A stretch of 64,000 bases of DNA from Microbacterium sp. (GCA_031177765.1 JAPSKH010000004.1:26477-90476), one strand, 5' to 3'; positions 17,986 to 26,778 are shown, numbered from the stretch's first letter. Translations and numbers: made by a program. The notes: generated by a model from the sequence alone, not told the origin.

Positions 17986-19593
17986 GTGTCCTCGAACGAT
18001 CTTTCGCTGCACGGCGATCAGGCCCGAACGAACATCTCGACCGATCAGGACCAGGCGCCTGACGAAGCGGCGATCGCTCACGAGGGGGCCCCGGCACCGG
18101 AGGACGTGGCTCGTCCCACGCCCGAGCCGCAGGGACCGGCTGCCCCGGTGACGGCGACGGCGAACATCGGCGTGGTCGGCCTGGCCGTGATGGGCTCCAA
18201 CCTCGCCCGCAACCTCGCCAGCCGTGAGGGCAACACCGTGGCGATCTTCAACCGCAGCCGCGTCAAGACCGACGCCGTGCTCGCCGAGCACCCCGAGGCG
18301 GAGTTCGTGCCGGCATACTCGTACGAGGAGTTCGCCGCGTCGCTGCAGAAGCCGCGCACCGCCGTGATCATGGTCAAGGCGGGACCGGCGACGGATGCGG
18401 TCATCGATGCGCTGGTGCAGGTCTTCGAGCCGGGCGACATCATCGTCGACGGCGGCAACGCCCTGTTCAGCGACACCATCCGGCGCGAGAAGGCGGTCCG
18501 CGAGACCGGCATCAACTTCGTCGGCATGGGCGTCTCCGGCGGCGAGGAGGGCGCCCTCCTCGGGCCGTCGCTCATGCCCGGCGGCTCGGACGAGTCCTGG
18601 ATCACCCTCGGGCCGATCCTGAAGTCCATCGCGGCAGTCGCCGAGGGCGAGCCGTGCGTGACGCACGTCGGCCACGACGGCGCCGGGCACTTCGTGAAGA
18701 TGGTGCACAACGGCATCGAGTACGCCGACATGCAGCTGATCGCCGAGGCGTACGACCTCATCCGCCGCGGCACCGGCAAGAGCCCGGCCGAGATCGCCGA
18801 GGTGTTCGCCGAGTGGAACCGCGGCGAGCTGGAGTCGTACCTCATCGAGATCACGGCCGAGGTGCTGCGCCAGACCGACGCCGCCACCGGCCGGCCGCTC
18901 GTGGACGTCATCGTCGACCAGGCCGGCGCCAAGGGCACCGGCGCGTGGACGGTGCAGACCGCGCTGTCGCTGGGCGTCCCGGTGTCCGGCATCGCCGAGG
19001 CCACCTTCGCCCGGTCGCTGTCGTCGCACCCCGAGCAGCGCGCGGTCTCCCGCGGCCTGCCCGGCCCGGTGGAGGCGCTGCAGGTCGAGGATGTCGACGC
19101 GTTCATCGAGGACGTGCGCCTGGCGCTGTACGCGTCGAAGATCGTCGCCTACAGCCAGGGCTTCGACGAGATCCGCGCCGGCGCGGCCGAGTACGGCTGG
19201 AACATCGACCTCGGCCAGGTCGCGAAGATCTGGCGCGGCGGGTGCATCATCCGCGCGCAGTTCCTCAACCGCATCACCGACGCGTACGCGCAGACGCCCG
19301 ACCTGCCCGTGCTGCTGACCGCGCCCTACTTCGTCGACGCCCTCGGCCGCGCCCAGGACGCCTGGCGCCGGATCGTCTCGACGGCCGCGACCGCCGGCAT
19401 CCCGGCACCGGCGTTCTCCTCCTCGCTGGCCTACTACGACGGCCTCCGCGCCGAGCGGCTCCCCGCCGCCCTCATCCAGGGTCAGCGCGACTTCTTCGGC
19501 GCCCACACCTACCGCCGCATCGACAAGGACGGCACCTTCCACACGCTGTGGTCCGGCGACCGCACCGAGGTCGAGGCCGAAGACACCCACTGA
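17986..19593 (+). CDS. gnd: 6-phosphogluconate dehydrogenase, NADP-dependent, decarboxylating
   Basis: Oxidatively decarboxylates 6-phosphogluconate to ribulose 5-phosphate in the pentose phosphate pathway. The core (from IGVVGLAVMGSNLARN) has all family features: FNRSR cofactor selection, GMGVSGGEEGALLGPSLMPGG, and the catalytic lysine in HFVKMVHNGIEYADMQ. The ORF is 535 residues, about 55 longer than usual, because of an acidic, Pro/Ala-rich N-terminal extension without predicted fold. The GTG at 17986 has a good AGGAG site, while an internal GTG at 18148 would give the canonical 481 residues but has a weak site. It lies next to the gluconate cluster, whose product it consumes. Confidence 0.95.
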   Translation: MSSNDLSLHGDQARTNISTDQDQAPDEAAIAHEGAPAPEDVARPTPEPQGPAAPVTATANIGVVGLAVMGSNLARNLASREGNTVAIFNRSRVKTDAVLAEHPEAEFVPAYSYEEFAASLQKPRTAVIMVKAGPATDAVIDALVQVFEPGDIIVDGGNALFSDTIRREKAVRETGINFVGMGVSGGEEGALLGPSLMPGGSDESWITLGPILKSIAAVAEGEPCVTHVGHDGAGHFVKMVHNGIEYADMQLIAEAYDLIRRGTGKSPAEIAEVFAEWNRGELESYLIEITAEVLRQTDAATGRPLVDVIVDQAGAKGTGAWTVQTALSLGVPVSGIAEATFARSLSSHPEQRAVSRGLPGPVEALQVEDVDAFIEDVRLALYASKIVAYSQGFDEIRAGAAEYGWNIDLGQVAKIWRGGCIIRAQFLNRITDAYAQTPDLPVLLTAPYFVDALGRAQDAWRRIVSTAATAGIPAPAFSSSLAYYDGLRAERLPAALIQGQRDFFGAHTYRRIDKDGTFHTLWSGDRTEVEAEDTH

Positions 19594-19625
19594 CGGGACG
19601 GCGCGCGACGCCGACCCGCATGCGC

Positions 19626-19658
19626 GGAGGGCGGGCTCCCCGGGGGAGCCCGCCCTCC
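19626..19658. terminator. Strong bidirectional hairpin between gnd and the flavoprotein gene
   Basis: GGAGGGCGGGCTCCC and GGGAGCCCGCCCTCC form a perfect 15-bp stem with a 3-base loop between two convergent genes. No T-run follows. Confidence 0.75.
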
Positions 19659-19664
19659 GTCGTG

Positions 19665-20990
19665 TCAGGCGGGCACGACGTTGTGGTTCCGGCAGAAGAG
19701 GTTCGCCGGATCCCACTCCCGCTTGACCGCCGCCAGCCGCGCCATCGTCTCGGGCGGGTACATGCGCTGGACCCACGAGCGATCCGTCGACGTGGTGAAG
19801 TTGCCGTACACGCCCGCGCCGCGGGCCTCGATGGCGTCCCACGCAGCCAGGATGTCGGCGCGCCGGGCGTCGTCGAGCATGCCGGGGATGTCGAACGCAC
19901 CTGCCATCGCGAACCACGTCGCGTCGCGCGCGGGGAAGGGCGTGGCGTCCTGGGCGACGTCACCGAACGCGCCGCCCAGCGAGCGCAGGAAGAGCACCGA
20001 GGCCGGGTTCTGCTCGTGGAAGGACACCAGCGCGTCGATCGTGCCCTCATCGAGGTCGTGAAGCAGCGTGTTCCCGCCCACGAACCCCGGCATCGGCTGC
20101 TCGGGATCGAACTCCGGCACCTCGAGCAGGACGTCCGGATAGCTCTTGACCCCCAGTTCCCGCACGCTGATGCCGGGGGCATCCAGCAGCGGCGCCAGGG
20201 CGGTGCGCGCGGCCTGCTCGTCTGTTCCGATCCACACCGCGGTGAGGGATGCGCCGGCGGGCGCACTGGGGTCCATGGCTGGCACGTCCATGTAGGTGAC
20301 GGTCAGCTCGCGCGGGGCGGCGGCGAGGACGTCGCGCACCATCCGCAGCGCGGTCCGCACGTCGCCGTCGATGCCGAGCGTCGCGAACACGACCCCGTCG
20401 AGGGGGTGTGCCTCGAAGTCGAAGCGCGTGACGACCCCGAAGTTGCCGCCGCCGCCGCGCAGCGCCCACAGCAGGTCGGGATGCGAGGACTCGGACACCT
20501 CCACCACCTCGCCGCGCGCGGTGACCACCTGCGCGCCGACGAGCTGGTCGGCTGCCAGTCCCCATGCGCGCACCATCCAGCCGATGCCCCCGCCCAGGGT
20601 GAGGCCCCCGACGCCGACCGACGCGGTGTCGCCGGAGCTGATGCCCAGGCCGTGCCGGGCGAGGGTGCGCGCCACGTCGCCCCAGTGCGCGCCGCCGCCG
20701 ACGCGCACCCGCGTGCCGTCGACGGTCACGTCGGCGAGGGCCGAGATGTCGATGGTGAGGCCGCCGGGAAGGGTGCCCCAGGCGCTGTGACCGCCGCTGC
20801 GAACCAGGATCTCCAGCCGCTCGGCCGCGGCGTAGCGGAGGGCGCCACGGACGTCGTCGACCGAGGAGACGCGGATCACGGCGGCGGGCTCGCCGATGCC
20901 GGAGTGGAAGCGGCGGGCGGCGTCCCAGTCGGGATCGCCGGGACGGATGACGGTACCGCCGGTGGCGGTGGAGAGCTCGTCGAGTGTCAT
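19665..20990 (-). CDS. FAD-linked oxidase of the berberine-bridge (BBE) family
   Basis: A 441-residue flavoprotein with an N-terminal PCMH FAD domain and C-terminal BBE domain. His68 in VRSGGHSAWG is the expected 8-alpha covalent FAD attachment site. The second, cysteinyl, attachment site of bicovalent members is absent (the position reads SSGDTASVGVGGLTLGG), so single covalent attachment is expected. The C-terminus WDPANLFCRNHN is the typical BBE ending. Substrate unknown; relatives oxidise sugars or small aromatic compounds. No signal peptide is seen. The ATG at 20990 follows TAGTGT by 7 bases, so the mRNA is probably leaderless. It is divergent from the SDR gene. Confidence 0.88.
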   Translation of the reverse strand: MTLDELSTATGGTVIRPGDPDWDAARRFHSGIGEPAAVIRVSSVDDVRGALRYAAAERLEILVRSGGHSAWGTLPGGLTIDISALADVTVDGTRVRVGGGAHWGDVARTLARHGLGISSGDTASVGVGGLTLGGGIGWMVRAWGLAADQLVGAQVVTARGEVVEVSESSHPDLLWALRGGGGNFGVVTRFDFEAHPLDGVVFATLGIDGDVRTALRMVRDVLAAAPRELTVTYMDVPAMDPSAPAGASLTAVWIGTDEQAARTALAPLLDAPGISVRELGVKSYPDVLLEVPEFDPEQPMPGFVGGNTLLHDLDEGTIDALVSFHEQNPASVLFLRSLGGAFGDVAQDATPFPARDATWFAMAGAFDIPGMLDDARRADILAAWDAIEARGAGVYGNFTTSTDRSWVQRMYPPETMARLAAVKREWDPANLFCRNHNVVPA

Positions 20991-20997
20991 GCGCGTC

Positions 20998-21003
20998 ACA
21001 CTA
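20998..21003 (-). promoter_or_regulatory. -10 hexamer TAGTGT of the BBE flavoprotein gene (leaderless)
   Basis: On the minus strand TAGTGT is followed by 7 bases and the ATG; no ribosome binding site is present. Confidence 0.5.
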
Positions 21004-21043
21004 GCGACGGCGGCGGACAGACGACAGGGCCCAGACGTGCCCG

Positions 21044-21049
21044 TAGGCT
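21044..21049 (+). promoter_or_regulatory. -10 hexamer TAGGCT of the SDR/epimerase gene (leaderless)
   Basis: TAGGCT is followed by 7 bases and the GTG at 21057, fixing the start of a gene buried inside a longer ORF of the track. Confidence 0.55.
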
Positions 21050-21056
21050 CGTCGTC

Positions 21057-22046
21057 GTGACGAGCATCCTGTACATCGGCGGCACCGGCACGATCAGCGC
21101 GGCCTGCGTGCGCAGGTCCGTCGCCGTGGGACACGACGTCACCGTGCTCAATCGCGGCACCGGCCGGCGCCCGCTCCCCGATGGGGTGCGGCGGATCGAG
21201 GCCGATGTGCACGATCGCGACGCTGTGCGCGACGCGCTCGCGGATGCCGCGTTCGACGTCGTGGCGCAGTTCCTGGCGTTCACCCCCGATCAGGTCGCGG
21301 CGGATCTGGAGCTGTTCGAAGGCCGCACCGGGCAGTACGTCTTCATCAGCTCCGCCTCGGCCTATGAAAAGCCCCCGCGCCGGCTCCCCGTGACGGAGTC
21401 GACGCCGCTGCGCAACCCGTTCTGGCGCTACTCCCGCGACAAGATCGCGTGCGAGGACCTGCTGGTGGCGGCCCACCGCGAGCGCGGGCTCCCGGTGACG
21501 ATCATCCGCCCCTCCCACACGTACGACGAGCGGATGCTGCCCACGCTCGGCGGGTGGACCGACATCGCCCGCATGCGGGCGGGCAGGCCCGTCGTGATCC
21601 ACGGCGACGGCACGAGCCTGTGGACCATCACCCACAGCGACGACTTCGCGGTCGCCTTCACCGGGCTCGTGGCCAATCCCGCCGCGATCGGCGACGCCTT
21701 CACCATCACCGGCAGCCACGCGCCCACGTGGAACCAGATCTACGGGTGGCTCGCGGACGCGGCCGGCGTCGCGGCGCCGGAGTTCGTCCACGTCGCCTCG
21801 GAGACCATCGCCGCCTTGGCGCCGGACCTCGGGCCCACGCTCATCGGCGACAAGGCCCACTCGATGCTGTTCGATGTCTCGAAGGTGACCGCGCTCGTGC
21901 CCGACTTCCGCACGACCATCACCTTCGACGAGGGTGCACGGCGGATCCTCGCCCACTACGACGCCCACCCGGACCAGCAGCGCGTGGACGCGGACCGCGA
22001 TGCGCTGTTCGATCGCATCGCGGCCCACGCCCGCAGCGCCGGGTGA
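21057..22046 (+). CDS. NAD-dependent epimerase/dehydratase-like protein (atypical SDR)
   Basis: A 329-residue extended SDR. It opens with SILYIGGTGTISAACVRRS, a GGTGxIS variant of the nucleotide motif seen in atypical SDRs related to isoflavone reductase and plant CSP41-type proteins, followed by FISSASAYEK and WRYSRDKIACEDLL, where a Tyr-x3-Lys pair is present. The C-terminal part resembles sugar-nucleotide epimerases. Substrate unknown. The true start (GTG 21057) is inside the 1130-residue ORF 18654-22046 of the track and is set by the TAGGCT -10. It ends 3 bases before the convergent ABC ATPase gene. Confidence 0.85.
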   Translation: MTSILYIGGTGTISAACVRRSVAVGHDVTVLNRGTGRRPLPDGVRRIEADVHDRDAVRDALADAAFDVVAQFLAFTPDQVAADLELFEGRTGQYVFISSASAYEKPPRRLPVTESTPLRNPFWRYSRDKIACEDLLVAAHRERGLPVTIIRPSHTYDERMLPTLGGWTDIARMRAGRPVVIHGDGTSLWTITHSDDFAVAFTGLVANPAAIGDAFTITGSHAPTWNQIYGWLADAAGVAAPEFVHVASETIAALAPDLGPTLIGDKAHSMLFDVSKVTALVPDFRTTITFDEGARRILAHYDAHPDQQRVDADRDALFDRIAAHARSAG

Positions 22047-22049
22047 CCA

Positions 22050-22775
22050 TCAGCGGGTGATGTCCCGCACCGCTCCCTTCTCCAGTCGCAGACGGCGACG
22101 GGCGCGGCGGGCGACCGCGGAGTCGTGCGTGACCACGATCAGGGTGAGCCCCTCGTCGTTGAGCGCCTGCAGCAGGTGGAGGATGTCGTCGCGCATGCTC
22201 TCATCCAGATTGCCGGTGGGCTCGTCTGCCAGCAGCACACGCGGCCGCTTGACGATCGCCCGCGCGATGGCCACCCGCTGCTGCTGACCGCCGGACAGCT
22301 CCCCCGGACGGTGGCCAGCGCGGTCGGCCAGACCCACGTGGGCCAGCGCCTCGCGCACGCGCGCGGCGCGCTCGTCAGCGGCAAGCCGCAGCGGCTCGAG
22401 CGCCATGTCGACGTTCTCGTGCGCGGTGAGCGTCGGGATGAGGTTGAAGCCCTGGAACACGAAGCCGATCTCATGGGCGCGGATCCGGCTCAGCGCGGCG
22501 CCGCCCGCCGTCGCGATGTCGATGTCGCCGAGTGCGACCGAACCGCTGGTCGGCCGGTCGAGCGCCCCGAGCAGCTGCAGCAGCGTGGACTTGCCGCCGC
22601 CGGTCGGGCCCTGGATGGTCACGAAGTCGCCTTCGTGGATGTCGAGGTCGACGCCGTCCAGCGCCGTCACGGCACGCCCCTTCCCGGTGTACGTGCGGGT
22701 CACGCCCGCCAGTCGGTAGAGCACTGCGGGCGCGGCATCCGGCTCCGCTTCGAAGCCGGTGTCGGTGAGGGTCAT
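22050..22775 (-). CDS. ABC transporter ATP-binding protein (MacB/LolD type)
   Basis: The 241-residue ATPase of an exporter or mechanotransmission-type ABC system. Walker A GPTGGGKST (56-64), Q-loop FVFQGFNLIPTLTAHENV, signature LSGGQQQRVAIARA, Walker B VLLADEPTGNLD and the switch His in VVTHD are all intact. The FNLIPTLTA Q-loop is the hallmark of the MacB/LolD/FtsE group. It is transcribed after the permease gene with a 62-base gap and an AAGGAC ribosome binding site. Together with the adjacent two-component system it probably forms an envelope-stress or antimicrobial-peptide response module. Confidence 0.93.
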   Translation of the reverse strand: MTLTDTGFEAEPDAAPAVLYRLAGVTRTYTGKGRAVTALDGVDLDIHEGDFVTIQGPTGGGKSTLLQLLGALDRPTSGSVALGDIDIATAGGAALSRIRAHEIGFVFQGFNLIPTLTAHENVDMALEPLRLAADERAARVREALAHVGLADRAGHRPGELSGGQQQRVAIARAIVKRPRVLLADEPTGNLDESMRDDILHLLQALNDEGLTLIVVTHDSAVARRARRRLRLEKGAVRDITR

Positions 22776-22837
22776 AGTCTGTCCTTTCGTCGTGGTGCGG
22801 GATACGGCATCCCGCTGCGGCGTGGGCGTGACGCCTG

Positions 22838-24316
22838 TCATCCGACCGCTCGCAGCGCCTCGGCGGGGCTGAGGCGGGCGGCGCGCCAGCCGCCGAACGC
22901 GCCGGCCACCAGGCCGCCGAGGATCGCGATCCCGACGGCGGCGACGACGACCCACGGCGTGACCGGCGCGTGCAGCACGATCTCGCTCGCACCCTGCGGG
23001 GACAGGACGTCGGCCAGTCCTCCTCCCCCGGGCGCGGCACCGCCCGCCGGGCCGCCCTGACCGGGGCCGAGGACGTCGGCCGAGGGCGCGCTGGAGATCG
23101 TCGGCGCCAGAAGGTTGATCGCGAGGATGCCGCCGAAGCCGAGCACGAGTCCGACGGCGCCACCGAGGAGCCCCTGCACGGCCGACTCCCCGGCCACCTG
23201 CCCGACGACGCGGCCGTTCGACCAGCCGATGGCTTTGAGCGTGCCGAACTCCCTCGTGCGACGGGAGATGCCCGAGATGGTGAAGAGGACCGCGAGCCCG
23301 AGGGCGACCGCCAGCACGACAAGCGAGAGCCACGTGCCGAGGTTCGTGATGAGCGACGACGCGCTGGCGAGGGATCCCGACACCGTCGAGGCGAGCTCGG
23401 ACTGCGAGCTCACCGTCGCGTCGGGCAGCGCCTCCTCCAGGTCCGCCTGCACCTCGGCGATGGCGTCGGACGACGACGCCCGGACGTACACGGTCGAGAC
23501 GACATCTCCGGCACCCGACAGCGTCTGCGCCACATCGAGGGGGATGTAGACGTTCGATGCCGTGTCGGCCGCGTCGGACGTCGATGCGGCGATGCCGACG
23601 ACCTCGAACTGCTCGCCGCCGATGTCGAGCGCGTCTCCGACCGTCAGCTCCGCACCCGACGCGTAGGTCGCATCCAGCACGGCGACGTGCTCGCCCGCGT
23701 CCGAGGCCTCCACCGCCCTGCCCTGCGTGATCTCGACCGCCGAGAGAGGGCCCACGTCGGCACCGGACGGATCGATTCCGAGCACGGTGAAGGAGTCGAC
23801 CCCGAACGAGCCGCCGCCGAAGCCGCCCTGCCCGGCGTCGGCGCTCGGCGGCGCCTGGTCGGATGTGACCTGGTCGTCTCCGTCGGCGGGCCGCTGCGGC
23901 AGTTCGCCCGAGAACGTCATGTTCGTCAGGCTGAGGGCGGCCGAGGCTGCGGCCACCCCGTCGATGTCCGTCACCGTCTCGAGCACGCCGGCGTCGAGGG
24001 TCGCGCGCATCGGCTCGGTGACCAGGCGCGACTGGCTGAGTTCCGTCGTCCCGTCCTCACCTGCCTGGCCGCTGTCCTCGCCGAACTCGAAACGCTGCAT
24101 CCGGCCCTCGCCCGGCGCCGCCGTCGCGCCGGTGACGGTGAGGTCCGTGCCGACGCCGTACACCGAGTCCAGGGCCTCGGACTGCGCGTCGCGCACACCG
24201 GCGGCGAGCGCGTTCACCACCATCACGAGCGCGATGGCGATCGCCAGCCCGGCCGCCACGATGATCGTCTGCTTCTTGCGGCCGAGCAGTTCCTGCCGCA
24301 GATACCGTCCGTACAT
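22838..24316 (-). CDS. ABC transporter permease, MacB/FtsX type
   Basis: The 492-residue membrane partner of the ATPase. It has one N-terminal helix (about 18-40), a large extracellular domain of the MacB periplasmic-core type (about 41-350) and three C-terminal helices with an FtsX motif (LVVLAVALGLAVLFTISGISRRTREFGTLKAIGWSNGRVV). A Gly/Pro-rich insert lies in the loop before the last helix. The extracellular part is rich in acidic residues and Gly. The start is ATG 24316 behind GGAGGAG; the ORF track begins 43 codons too early. It is divergent from the response-regulator gene with shared direct-repeat boxes. Confidence 0.92.
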   Translation of the reverse strand: MYGRYLRQELLGRKKQTIIVAAGLAIAIALVMVVNALAAGVRDAQSEALDSVYGVGTDLTVTGATAAPGEGRMQRFEFGEDSGQAGEDGTTELSQSRLVTEPMRATLDAGVLETVTDIDGVAAASAALSLTNMTFSGELPQRPADGDDQVTSDQAPPSADAGQGGFGGGSFGVDSFTVLGIDPSGADVGPLSAVEITQGRAVEASDAGEHVAVLDATYASGAELTVGDALDIGGEQFEVVGIAASTSDAADTASNVYIPLDVAQTLSGAGDVVSTVYVRASSSDAIAEVQADLEEALPDATVSSQSELASTVSGSLASASSLITNLGTWLSLVVLAVALGLAVLFTISGISRRTREFGTLKAIGWSNGRVVGQVAGESAVQGLLGGAVGLVLGFGGILAINLLAPTISSAPSADVLGPGQGGPAGGAAPGGGGLADVLSPQGASEIVLHAPVTPWVVVAAVGIAILGGLVAGAFGGWRAARLSPAEALRAVG

Positions 24317-24391
24317 GTGTCTCCTCCCGCCGGATCGGATGCCGGCTGTCGAGACGGTAGGAGCCGCCCCGATGGGAACGTGCAGGGACGA

Positions 24392-24407
24392 GTATGGGAG
24401 GACTATG
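24392..24407 (-). promoter_or_regulatory. Response-regulator box CATAG-N6-CATAC before the ABC permease gene
   Basis: On the minus strand CATAG and CATAC start 11 bases apart, the spacing used by OmpR/PhoB-type dimers. It faces the ABC operon and mirrors the box at 24466-24483 facing the regulator gene. Confidence 0.45.
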
Positions 24408-24465
24408 AACACGGCGGCCGAGCGAGCCCACCGGAAGCGATTCACAGCCGCGGCATAGCCGGCGC

Positions 24466-24483
24466 CATAGGGAACTCATAGGG
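24466..24483 (+). promoter_or_regulatory. Response-regulator box, CATAGGG direct repeat, before the two-component genes
   Basis: CATAGGG occurs twice 11 bases apart (24466-24472 and 24477-24483), with a third CATAG at 24454-24458. The repeat ends 7 bases before the GACAAT -10, over the -35 position, so it is a likely autoregulatory site of the OmpR-family regulator. Confidence 0.5.
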
Positions 24484-24490
24484 TGAGCGC

Positions 24491-24496
24491 GACAAT
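24491..24496 (+). promoter_or_regulatory. -10 hexamer GACAAT of the response-regulator gene (leaderless)
   Basis: GACAAT is followed by 6 bases and the ATG at 24503, with no ribosome binding site. Confidence 0.45.
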
Positions 24497-24502
24497 GAGA
24501 GC

Positions 24503-25231
24503 ATGACCAGCCCCGCGCCCGCACTCTCCCGCCCCGACGGCTCGGCTCTCCGCGTCCTCGTCGTCGACGACGAGCAGATGCTGACCGACCTGCTTTCGAT
24601 GGCTCTGCGGATGGAGGGCTGGGACGTGCGCACCGCCGGCTCCGGATTCGAGGCGCTGCAGGCTGCGCGGGAGTTCGGCCCCGACGCCATGGTGCTCGAC
24701 ATCATGATGCCCGACCTCGACGGCATGGCGGTGCTCCAGCGCCTGCGGCAGTCCGGCGACGACGTGCCGGTGCTGTTCCTCACCGCGAAGGATGCCGTCG
24801 GCGACCGCGTGGCGGGCCTGACAGCCGGCGGCGACGACTACGTGACGAAGCCCTTCAGCCTCGAGGAGGTGGTCGCCCGCCTCCGCGGCCTCATGCGACG
24901 CGCCGGGACGGCGCACGCCGCCGGCGCGGAGCCGATCCTGCGCGTGGGCGACCTCTCGCTCAACGAGGACAGCCACGAGGTGGAGCGGGGCGGCGAGGAG
25001 ATCGAGCTGACGGCCACGGAGTTCGAGCTGCTGCGCTACCTGATGCGCAATCAGCGTCGCGTCGTGTCGAAGGCGCAGATCCTCGACCGGGTCTGGAACT
25101 ACGACTTCGGTGGACGATCGAGCGTCGTCGAGCTGTACATCTCGTACCTCCGGAAGAAGATCGACGCGGGGCGGGAGCCCCTGATCCACACCGTCCGCGG
25201 CGTCGGCTACATGATCAAGGCACCGCAGTGA
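24503..25231 (+). CDS. OmpR/PhoB-family response regulator
   Basis: A 242-residue two-component regulator. The receiver domain has Asp22/Asp23 (VVDDEQ), the phospho-acceptor Asp66 (MVLDIMMPDLDG), a FLTAKD threonine and a DDYVTKPF lysine. The C-terminal winged helix (about 150-240) has the usual LTATEFELLRYL start and TVRGVGYMIK end. Its stop overlaps the kinase GTG by 4 bases. It probably controls its own operon and the divergent ABC exporter through the CATAG repeats between them. The signal is unknown. Confidence 0.95.
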   Translation: MTSPAPALSRPDGSALRVLVVDDEQMLTDLLSMALRMEGWDVRTAGSGFEALQAAREFGPDAMVLDIMMPDLDGMAVLQRLRQSGDDVPVLFLTAKDAVGDRVAGLTAGGDDYVTKPFSLEEVVARLRGLMRRAGTAHAAGAEPILRVGDLSLNEDSHEVERGGEEIELTATEFELLRYLMRNQRRVVSKAQILDRVWNYDFGGRSSVVELYISYLRKKIDAGREPLIHTVRGVGYMIKAPQ

Positions 25232-26763
25232 CACCCGAGGACGCGCCGCAGGCGCCCGCCCCGGATGCTACGGCGCGCGCGGATGCCGCGGGCGACGCAT
25301 CCGCCGGCCCGCCGTGGACGCTGCAGCGCCGGCTGATCGTCACCGTCGTGTCGATCACCTCGCTCATCCTCGTCCTGGTCGCCGTCACCACCAATGCGAT
25401 CCTCGCCGGCGTGCTCGAGCAGCAGCTCGCCGAGCGGGTGCACACGTCGGCGCTCTCCTCGGTGTGGATGCGCCCGCTCATCACGCAGGGGTTCACCGCG
25501 GAGGAGATCCTCCAGCAGCGGCCCCAGCAGGCCGGGTTCCTGCTGGCCGTCGAGACGCCGCCGAGCCTTCCGACGGCGGCGGTCACGGACTCCTCCGCCG
25601 ACGTCGTCGCGCTGACCGACGCGCAGATCCGCGAGATCACGCGCAGCCTCGAGGATCAGCAGGGGCCGCTGGTCGTGTCGATCGACGGTGTGGGCACCTA
25701 CGGCGTCGAGGGGGTCCGCATCGGGAACTCCGTCGCCATCGTGGGGATCTCCCGGGCAGAGGTCGCGCACACGACGGGGCAGATGCTGACGACCATCGGG
25801 CTGCTCACGGCGGGCGGGCTGGTCCTCCTCGCCACAGCGACGGCGTGGACGATCCGCGCGGGGCTCGCGCCGCTGCGGGCGGTCGCCGACACCGCCGAGC
25901 GGGTCTCGAGGATGCCGCTGTCGCAGGGCGAGGTGTCGATCCCCGAACGCGTCCCCGCCCACCAGGCCGACCCGCGCACGGAAGTCGGGCGGGTCGGCGA
26001 GGCGCTCAACACCCTTCTCGACCACGTCGGGGACTCCCTGACGGCGCGGCAGCGCAACGAGGAGCGCATGCGTGCGTTCGTCGCGGATGCCAGCCACGAG
26101 CTGCGCACTCCGCTGGCGTCGATCCGCGGCTACTCGGAGCTGTCGCTGCGCGCGCTCACGCGCGGCCACGACACGGCGACCGTGGAGACGGCGGAGTCGT
26201 CCCTCGAGCGCATCCAGGCGCAGTCGCTGCGGATGACGTCCCTCGTCGAAGACCTGCTGCTGCTGGCACGGCTGGACGAGGGGCAGGAGCTCGTCTTCGG
26301 CACCGTCGACCTCACCCGCCTCGCGATCGACGCGGTCGGCGATGCGCGCGCGGCCGGCCCCGACCACGCGTGGGTGCTCGACGTCGACGAGGAGCCTGTG
26401 CTCATCGCCGGAGATGCGGGCCGTCTCCATCAGGTCGCCGGCAACCTGCTCGCCAACGCCCGTGCCCACACCCCCGCCGGCACCACGGTGACCGTCAGCG
26501 TGACGCGCGAGGGCGGCAGCGCCGTCCTGCGCGTGCACGACGACGGCCCGGGCATCGACCCGGGCATCAAGGACGAGCTGTTCGAGCGCTTCGCGCGCGC
26601 CGACCGGTCACGGGCCCGGCAGACCGGCGGCACGGGCCTCGGCCTGTCGATCGCGCGCGCGATCGTCCAGGCCCACGGGGGCACCATCACTGTCGACAGC
26701 GCCCCCGGCGACACCACGTTCGAGGTCCGTCTTCCCGCCCGTCCCCTCGACCCGGCGGTCTGA
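25228..26763 (+). CDS. Sensor histidine kinase, HAMP type
   Basis: A 511-residue membrane kinase partner of the response regulator. A Pro/Ala-rich cytoplasmic start precedes TM1 (about 32-55); an extracellular sensor region of about 130 residues follows, then TM2 (about 185-207), a HAMP domain, the HisKA phospho-acceptor in DASHELRTPLASIRGYSEL (His near 290), and the HATPase boxes NLLANARAHT (N), DDGPGI (G1) and TGGTGLGLSIA (G2). The GTG start overlaps the regulator stop, so the two proteins are made together. A large hairpin follows its stop. Confidence 0.95.
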   Translation: MTPEDAPQAPAPDATARADAAGDASAGPPWTLQRRLIVTVVSITSLILVLVAVTTNAILAGVLEQQLAERVHTSALSSVWMRPLITQGFTAEEILQQRPQQAGFLLAVETPPSLPTAAVTDSSADVVALTDAQIREITRSLEDQQGPLVVSIDGVGTYGVEGVRIGNSVAIVGISRAEVAHTTGQMLTTIGLLTAGGLVLLATATAWTIRAGLAPLRAVADTAERVSRMPLSQGEVSIPERVPAHQADPRTEVGRVGEALNTLLDHVGDSLTARQRNEERMRAFVADASHELRTPLASIRGYSELSLRALTRGHDTATVETAESSLERIQAQSLRMTSLVEDLLLLARLDEGQELVFGTVDLTRLAIDAVGDARAAGPDHAWVLDVDEEPVLIAGDAGRLHQVAGNLLANARAHTPAGTTVTVSVTREGGSAVLRVHDDGPGIDPGIKDELFERFARADRSRARQTGGTGLGLSIARAIVQAHGGTITVDSAPGDTTFEVRLPARPLDPAV

Positions 26764-26778
26764 CCCCCGCGGCAAGCA

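Noticed and set aside
24405-24458. A 17-codon ORF (MNTAAERAHRKRFTAAA) with a GGGAGG site before the response-regulator gene
   Set aside because: It overlaps the proposed regulator box and lies upstream of the -10 of the next gene, so it would not be in that transcript; no conserved leader-peptide feature is visible.
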